Source: Cryptomeria japonica
Lineage: Eukaryota; Streptophyta; Pinopsida; Cupressales; Cupressaceae
Direction of reading: 5' to 3'
NCBI RefSeq assembly: GCF_030272615.1
Contig: NC_081411.1
Span: 41,033,140-41,097,139 of the forward strand
DNA: 64,000 nucleotides
Shown here: piece after piece, positions 59,023-64,000 of the stretch
Position numbering within the stretch: the stretch's first letter is position 1
Layout: each line of letters starts with the position of its first letter
The notes under the pieces: model-generated
Told to the model about the DNA's origin: nothing
Database searches by the model: none
What the model saw: only the letters and a program-made list of their open reading frames with translations
Translations under genes and position numbers: made by a program

Positions 59023-60273
59023 ATCCTTTCTGATTATTCATGATTAGATCTGAAAATTGATTCCTTGATTACATTTCCATGTTTGATCTTTTGCAAAATT
59101 TTAGAGGTGATTGCATAAAAACCCTAAATTTTCTTTTTTTTGAACATTGAACTTGCGAAATGTTTAATTATTAATGCTTGCTTCAGATCTGCTTTTCTAT
59201 TATAAATTATCAATTCATATCTGTACTTTAATTTTGAAAATTAAGTGGTTAAATGTCAAAACCCTAATTTTTGAAACCCTCTTAATTCAACCTTTGTTTG
59301 ACAATTTCACCGATCAAAACATCTCCAAATCAGCTGTAACTTTGGATTCTGCAATAAAATCACAATATCTTTCATCCCTGAAAATTTGGAAAAAAGTTGC
59401 GAGGACCGTGTTGCACTCCGAGCGCCATCGTCCCCGACATTTTTTTCAAAATTTCGGGAGTGAGATTTTGCTGTATTTTCCTGCTAAAATCCAAAATTTT
59501 GGCTGATTTTGTCAATTATAACACTTTCAAAATTACAGTCAAAGTTGGTCTTGTGATTGCTTGGTTTAAGGCTCCTAATCATTCAAAAATTGTTGAAATT
59601 GAAATTTTGTGTCAAAATTGTGTTCTTACTATCCTAAATCTGAAAATTGTGTTTGCATTCATTCAAAATTTCAGTGCTTTATTCAAATTCTTGCATTTTG
59701 TGACTTTTGAAATTAAGTGCTTAATTACAACAACTTCGATTTCCACTTTCAAAATTGAATTTTGCGTGAAATTGAGTCAACTTTTGAATTTCAAAATTTG
59801 CATTGCTTTTGACATTCCCTCTAAAATCATAAAATTCAAAATTTCAGTTTCCCTCTCTTTTTCAAAATTCAAATTTTGCATTTTTCGACAATCTTGATAG
59901 GGTTCAATTTTGAGATTACAACTTTAATTTGGCCTATCTACAGATCGTAAAATCACTCAATTTTTTCAGATTAGCTCTAAAATCATCATACCTTTCATCC
60001 CTGCAAATTTCGGAAAAAGCTGCAGGGACCGTGTTGCACTCCGGGCGCCACGGTCCCGGACATTTTTTCCGAAATTTCGGGAGACTATTGTGATTGCATT
60101 TAACAGCTTAAATCCAGAAAATTGGTTGATCTTACTGAAAATTGCTACCTCTAAATTCAAAATTTTCTCTTTCTCTCTAGTGCATGAGTTTTACAACAAT
60201 AAGCCCTACTTACACTATTCCCGTTAGACGAAGCCGTAGAATTAAGTCTTTCTGAGGTTTAATTACCGAGGAG
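59023..60273 (+). other. leader with repeated hairpin module
   Basis: A diverged ~130 bp module occurs at about 59340-59480 and 59965-60100, with a related copy in the LTR at about 58580-58690. Each contains GGACCGTG...GCGCCA...GTCC able to pair as a stem. The second copy has a perfect 9 bp stem GGGACCGTG/CACGGTCCC (60025-60057). No open frame of note. Confidence 0.65.
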
Positions 60274-63200
60274 ATGGAACCTAATTTGAATAGCCTTTTT
60301 AACGAGGACATGGGAAATTCCTCTAATCCTCCTAATGATGAAGAAGCTCCCCATGAAGTTTCTGTTGAACAACTTTCCAAATTGGATAACCAATTTGACG
60401 ATTTTCACCAATGGATGTCTCATGAGTATCCCGATAGTCAAGCTCTTCCTTTAATTGAGGGTCTAAAACGTATGCTTCAAAGTGATAAGAATGGAATTGA
60501 TATTTTGCGTGGTATTTCACACATTGTGAATTCGAACGTGATGCCTATGAAGAGTTGTGCTGAATCTTTAGGTTATACACAACCTCCTACACAAGTCAAT
60601 CATTCTATTCCTTTGACCACTTCTATTGCTAGTTTACCTACCTTTACATCAAACATCATGGCTACCTCTATACAAGACATTCCTCCTGTGATCACTAGTC
60701 ATGGGGGCAATCCTCCTTCTTCAATTAACCCTATTCCTTCATTCAATCCGACTTCTTCATTCATTCCTTCAATAAATGTTCCTATTACATCTTCACAAAT
60801 GAACATGACGCAAGGGGGCAATTCATTTAACCATTCCATTCCTCCTTGTAGTGTTCCTCCTATCCAATCATCCCCTATGGTTGACTATCATAGGGTCCCA
60901 CCACCTTACTCTTTACCTTCTTTCAATAACATCACACCTCCATCTCAATCTAACACACCTAATATGAACTCTTCGACTGAAGCTACCATTAATAATCTTG
61001 CACAAACTGTCGCTTCTTTACAGCAACAAATTGCCTCTATGAATCAATCTAAGTTTAGTGTGCCCACATTTGATGTTGCGAGCCCACTTTCTCTTGACAT
61101 TGTTCGAGCTATTCCTCCTAAGCATGTTGAAATCCCGCATTTGGAACTTTATAATGGTAAAGGAGATCCTCTAACACATGTTAAGACTTTTCAAACAATA
61201 TGTACTGATTTTGCTTATGACCAAAGGTTGCTTGCAAAACTATTTACTAGAACATTAAGAGACAAAGCCCTACAATGGTATTGCTCGTTGCCTTCCTATT
61301 CTATTTCTTCTTTCGAACAACTTGCAAATGCTTTCATTCAACAATTTCAAAACAATATAAGTCCTAAAGTTACTTTGATTGATTTAATGCATTGTAAACA
61401 AGGTGTTAAAGAAAAAGTGACTGATTTCATTGGTAGATATAAGCATTTGTATGCTCAAATTTCTTTTCCAGTGCCTGATAATGATATTCAAAGAATCTTT
61501 ATTTCTAATTTGCAAAAAGATATTCGAGACAAACTTCTGTTTTCTGAGTTTACTTCTTTCCAACAGTTGTGTGCCACTCTTCACAATTATCAACTGACTG
61601 TGAGTCAAATGGAACAATCACATCCTATGGCTCCGAGTGATAAGGGTGATAGCAGTCAACAACCATTTGGGAAGATTAAACCGAACAGAGATTCCATCAA
61701 ATTCAATGAAAACATCATCAACAACAATGTGAATGCAGCATCAGGTGTGCCTCCTATTTCTAAATTTTTCAGGAAAGAAAGAAAGTATACTCCTTTGAAT
61801 GAATCATTGCATGATATTATGAATAAGTTATTGGAACAAAATGTGCTTACTCTTCCTCCTATAAGACAAATTGATCCTGCAAAGATTACTTCACCTTATT
61901 TTGATCACAAATCTTTTTGTCACTTTCATCGTCAGCCTGGGCATGATACTGAAAAATGTTTTTCTTTAAAGGGTAAAATTCAAGATTTGATTGATAATAA
62001 TACTATTTCTGTTTCTGGAGTGAATGATAAAGGCAACACATCTGTAGCTCCTCCTAACCAAAATCTTCAGATTTTCACTGATCCATTACCTTCTCATACC
62101 TCTCATACCTCTAATGCGATTGAGGCTAATGATTCCTCTTTCTCATCTGATGGTCTTGTGTCTATGGCTCCGAATGTGATTAACTTTGTAGAGCAGCAAG
62201 AAAACCCTAAAGAACCTTCCATCACATTTGATTCTAGTGAAACCATTAGGGCACCTAATGGTCCTTTATACATAGTTGCAAAAGTCAAGAATACACCTTG
62301 CCGTGGAGTGCTTATTGATCCTTCGTGCATGGTTAATGTTATTACTGAAGAATTTCTTTTTACTTTGCAATTGAATCAAGTGATCTATGACAAAACAGAT
62401 GTGATTGTGAAACTATTTGATGCATTTTCTTCTCCTGCAATTGGTTCTATTACATTGCCTATTGAGGTCCATAATAAATCCCTTGATGTGAACTTTGCTA
62501 TTATTCCATCTTCCGAACAATTTCGTGTGAAGCTTGGCTATCCTTGGCTATCTTCCATGAAAGCTATTGCTTCTCCTATTCATAAGTGTTTGAAATTTCC
62601 CCACAATGGTGAAGTTGTTACTATCAATCATAGTCTCTTTAAACCAGCCGAAAGAACCTCTAGTGTTCCTATTGATTACTTTTGGCCCAAACAATTCCAA
62701 TCTCTTCCTCCGCGAAGTGATCATCTTTTTAAATCTTATCAAAAGTGGAAAACAGATATGATCTTATCTCTAAGTGAACCTAGAACACCTAAACTTGACA
62801 TTCCTATCATTCTTGAGAAGGAAGTTCTTCCTTTGAAAGATAAAACTAATGTCTTTCCTCAAGAAGATTCCCAACCCATCCCCATGGATGTGACTATGTC
62901 TATGCCTAATAAATCTTCTAAAAATAGACCTATACCTCCTCGTCATGATGGACTTGGTCTTCTTCCTAAACCAAAAACTCCTCCTTTATATGGAGCAGTT
63001 CCTCCTCCTGCCTTCTATAGAGAGAAGAGACCTTCTTCTTCTCCTATTATCCAGCCTAAGAGACCACAACCTAAACATCCAAGTGATAAGGATGAGAACA
63101 TTCCTCCTCCTCTATCTTCTACACTTCCTACTAAGACTAGACGTAATCGTTCTGCACGGGAACGCTGACGAAAGCGTCGTCTTAGGGCTCAAGCAGCTGC

Positions 63201-63639
63201 TTCTCAAACTTTACAATCTCCAAAAACACCTTCAACAAGCATTACTCCATTTTCTCCTCAGCCGGACATTGAGCCTAAATCTCCTAAACATAAGATGCAT
63301 GATGGTCTTGATCCTGTGCGAGTTAAAGATCCTATTTTTATAAATTTTGATGATGATATAGATGAAAATGTTATCCATGATGAAAATGTTACTCCTCTTG
63401 CTTCTGATAGTGAATATGAACTTGTTGATATTGATAACCATTTATTTAATGAATTTTCTAAAGCACTTATCCTAGCTCCTAGACAAGAACAATGTGGCTT
63501 GGAACATGAACATAGCCCTTGTTTGGATCTTGTGATAGCTCCATCTGCTGTGTTGGATGTTCCTCCTCTAGCGTGTTCCCTGCCTTCCCGAAACATTGAT
63601 CAGCAAGATCGGGGGGTAGATGACGTGCTAGACTAGTTA
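60274..63639 (+). CDS. gypsy gag-protease frame with one in-frame TGA
   Basis: Starts MEPNLNSLFNEDMGN and is open for 964 codons to a TGA at 63166-63168, then in the same frame for 156 more (to 63639). Residues 1-270 are Ser/Pro/Asn-rich. A retrotransposon-gag core spans about 282-445 (HVEIPHLELYNGKGDP, DKALQWYCSLPSYS, IFISNLQKDIRDKL). A knuckle FCHFHRQPGHDTEKC near 548-562 has Cys-His-His-Cys. A retropepsin-like domain about 660-780 reads RGVLIDPSCMVNVI, with Asp-Pro-Ser where active enzymes usually have Asp-Thr/Ser-Gly. The C-terminus is Pro-rich then basic. Long intact length indicates a young element. Confidence 0.85.
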
Positions 63640-64000
63640 CATTAGCATGGCAGATTCTCTCCCCCTCCCTTTTGTTACTTCTTCTATATGTTATTCTCAT
63701 TCTTCTATTTGTCGTCCTTAGTGTTGTCTACTTGAGGACGATGCAAAGCATTGAGATCTCTTTGGTCTCTCTCATGTTGACTCAAAAGACACATGTGTTC
63801 CCTTCTTCTAGGTGACCTTCCTTGATTGGGGAATGAAGAACAATTATGCATACATACATATGATATATATACATGACTTATCATACAGCATACTGACCCC
63901 GAGGAAAGCGAAGTCACCTCGTGCTTTGTGTTTTGTGTCTATTATCCTTGGGTTTATCTCACACTTGGGGGCTAAATCTTTGCGATAACGTGCTCCTTTT
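63640..64000 (+). other. sequence after gag-protease, window edge
   Basis: Non-coding. CACTTGGGGGCTAAATC near 63961 looks like a purine tract, but the sequence after it does not match the start of the LTR at 57816, so whether the 3' LTR follows cannot be seen. Confidence 0.4.

Larger units (their letters stand above)
57816..64000 (+). mobile_element. Ty3/gypsy element, 5' portion, runs off the window
   Basis: A probable 5' LTR (57816-59000), tRNA-Trp PBS, long leader and gag-protease frame on the plus strand. The gag core and the Cys-His-His-Cys knuckle resemble those of non-chromovirus (Tat/Athila) gypsy elements. Pol and the 3' LTR are not visible before the window ends. Confidence 0.75.

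Overview
The window reads as plant nuclear DNA from a large, repeat-rich genome. A gymnosperm is my best guess, from the general character of the repeat families; no marker gene proves it. Nothing bacterial, organellar, tRNA or rRNA was seen. Almost all of it is nested retrotransposons, satellite DNA and broken genes, and no clearly intact host gene is present.

Layout. 11-18587: a degraded Ty3/gypsy element of Tat type on the minus strand (tRNA-Lys PBS, gag, protease, G-patch, RT, RNase H plus a second RNase H, integrase). Its left LTR is split by a 3.2 kb insertion carrying an open 177-codon frame. 18588-23158: about 33 copies of a ~136 bp satellite whose monomer is itself a long palindrome. 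23159-23920: a ~350 bp inverted repeat with a 59 bp loop, derived from a DRM-type de novo cytosine methyltransferase gene. 24483-26775: a decayed, unrecognised multi-exon gene on the plus strand ending in tandemly repeated exon pairs. 26776-33454: a Ty1/copia element with both LTRs. 33944-34547, continued at 40413-40560: a ~170 bp tandem repeat split by 34548-40412, a gag-only LTR element with four zinc knuckles and a long cargo frame but no pol. 40839-46990: a decayed minus-strand gene with a helix-turn-helix and DDE-like blocks, probably a transposase. It is broken by a solo LTR (41792-43182) and a small LTR element (43536-45174). 46991-53218: mostly old repeat sequence with a solo LTR (50497-51400) and a gypsy gag scrap. 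53219-55525: the chromodomain end of a chromovirus with duplicated LTRs, split by a copia solo LTR (54225-55286). 55930-57057: a broken strictosidine-synthase-like gene. 57816-64000: the 5' part of another gypsy element with tRNA-Trp PBS and a long gag-protease frame.

Several insertions can be ordered from target-site duplications: the copia element, gag-only element, small LTR element and solo LTRs each sit inside older sequence that resumes after them. The gag-only element shares LTR blocks, PBS and PPT style with the copia element and is probably moved by copia proteins. The most notable feature is the DRM-derived hairpin. If transcribed, it could make small RNAs against the enzyme that carries out RNA-directed DNA methylation of transposons.
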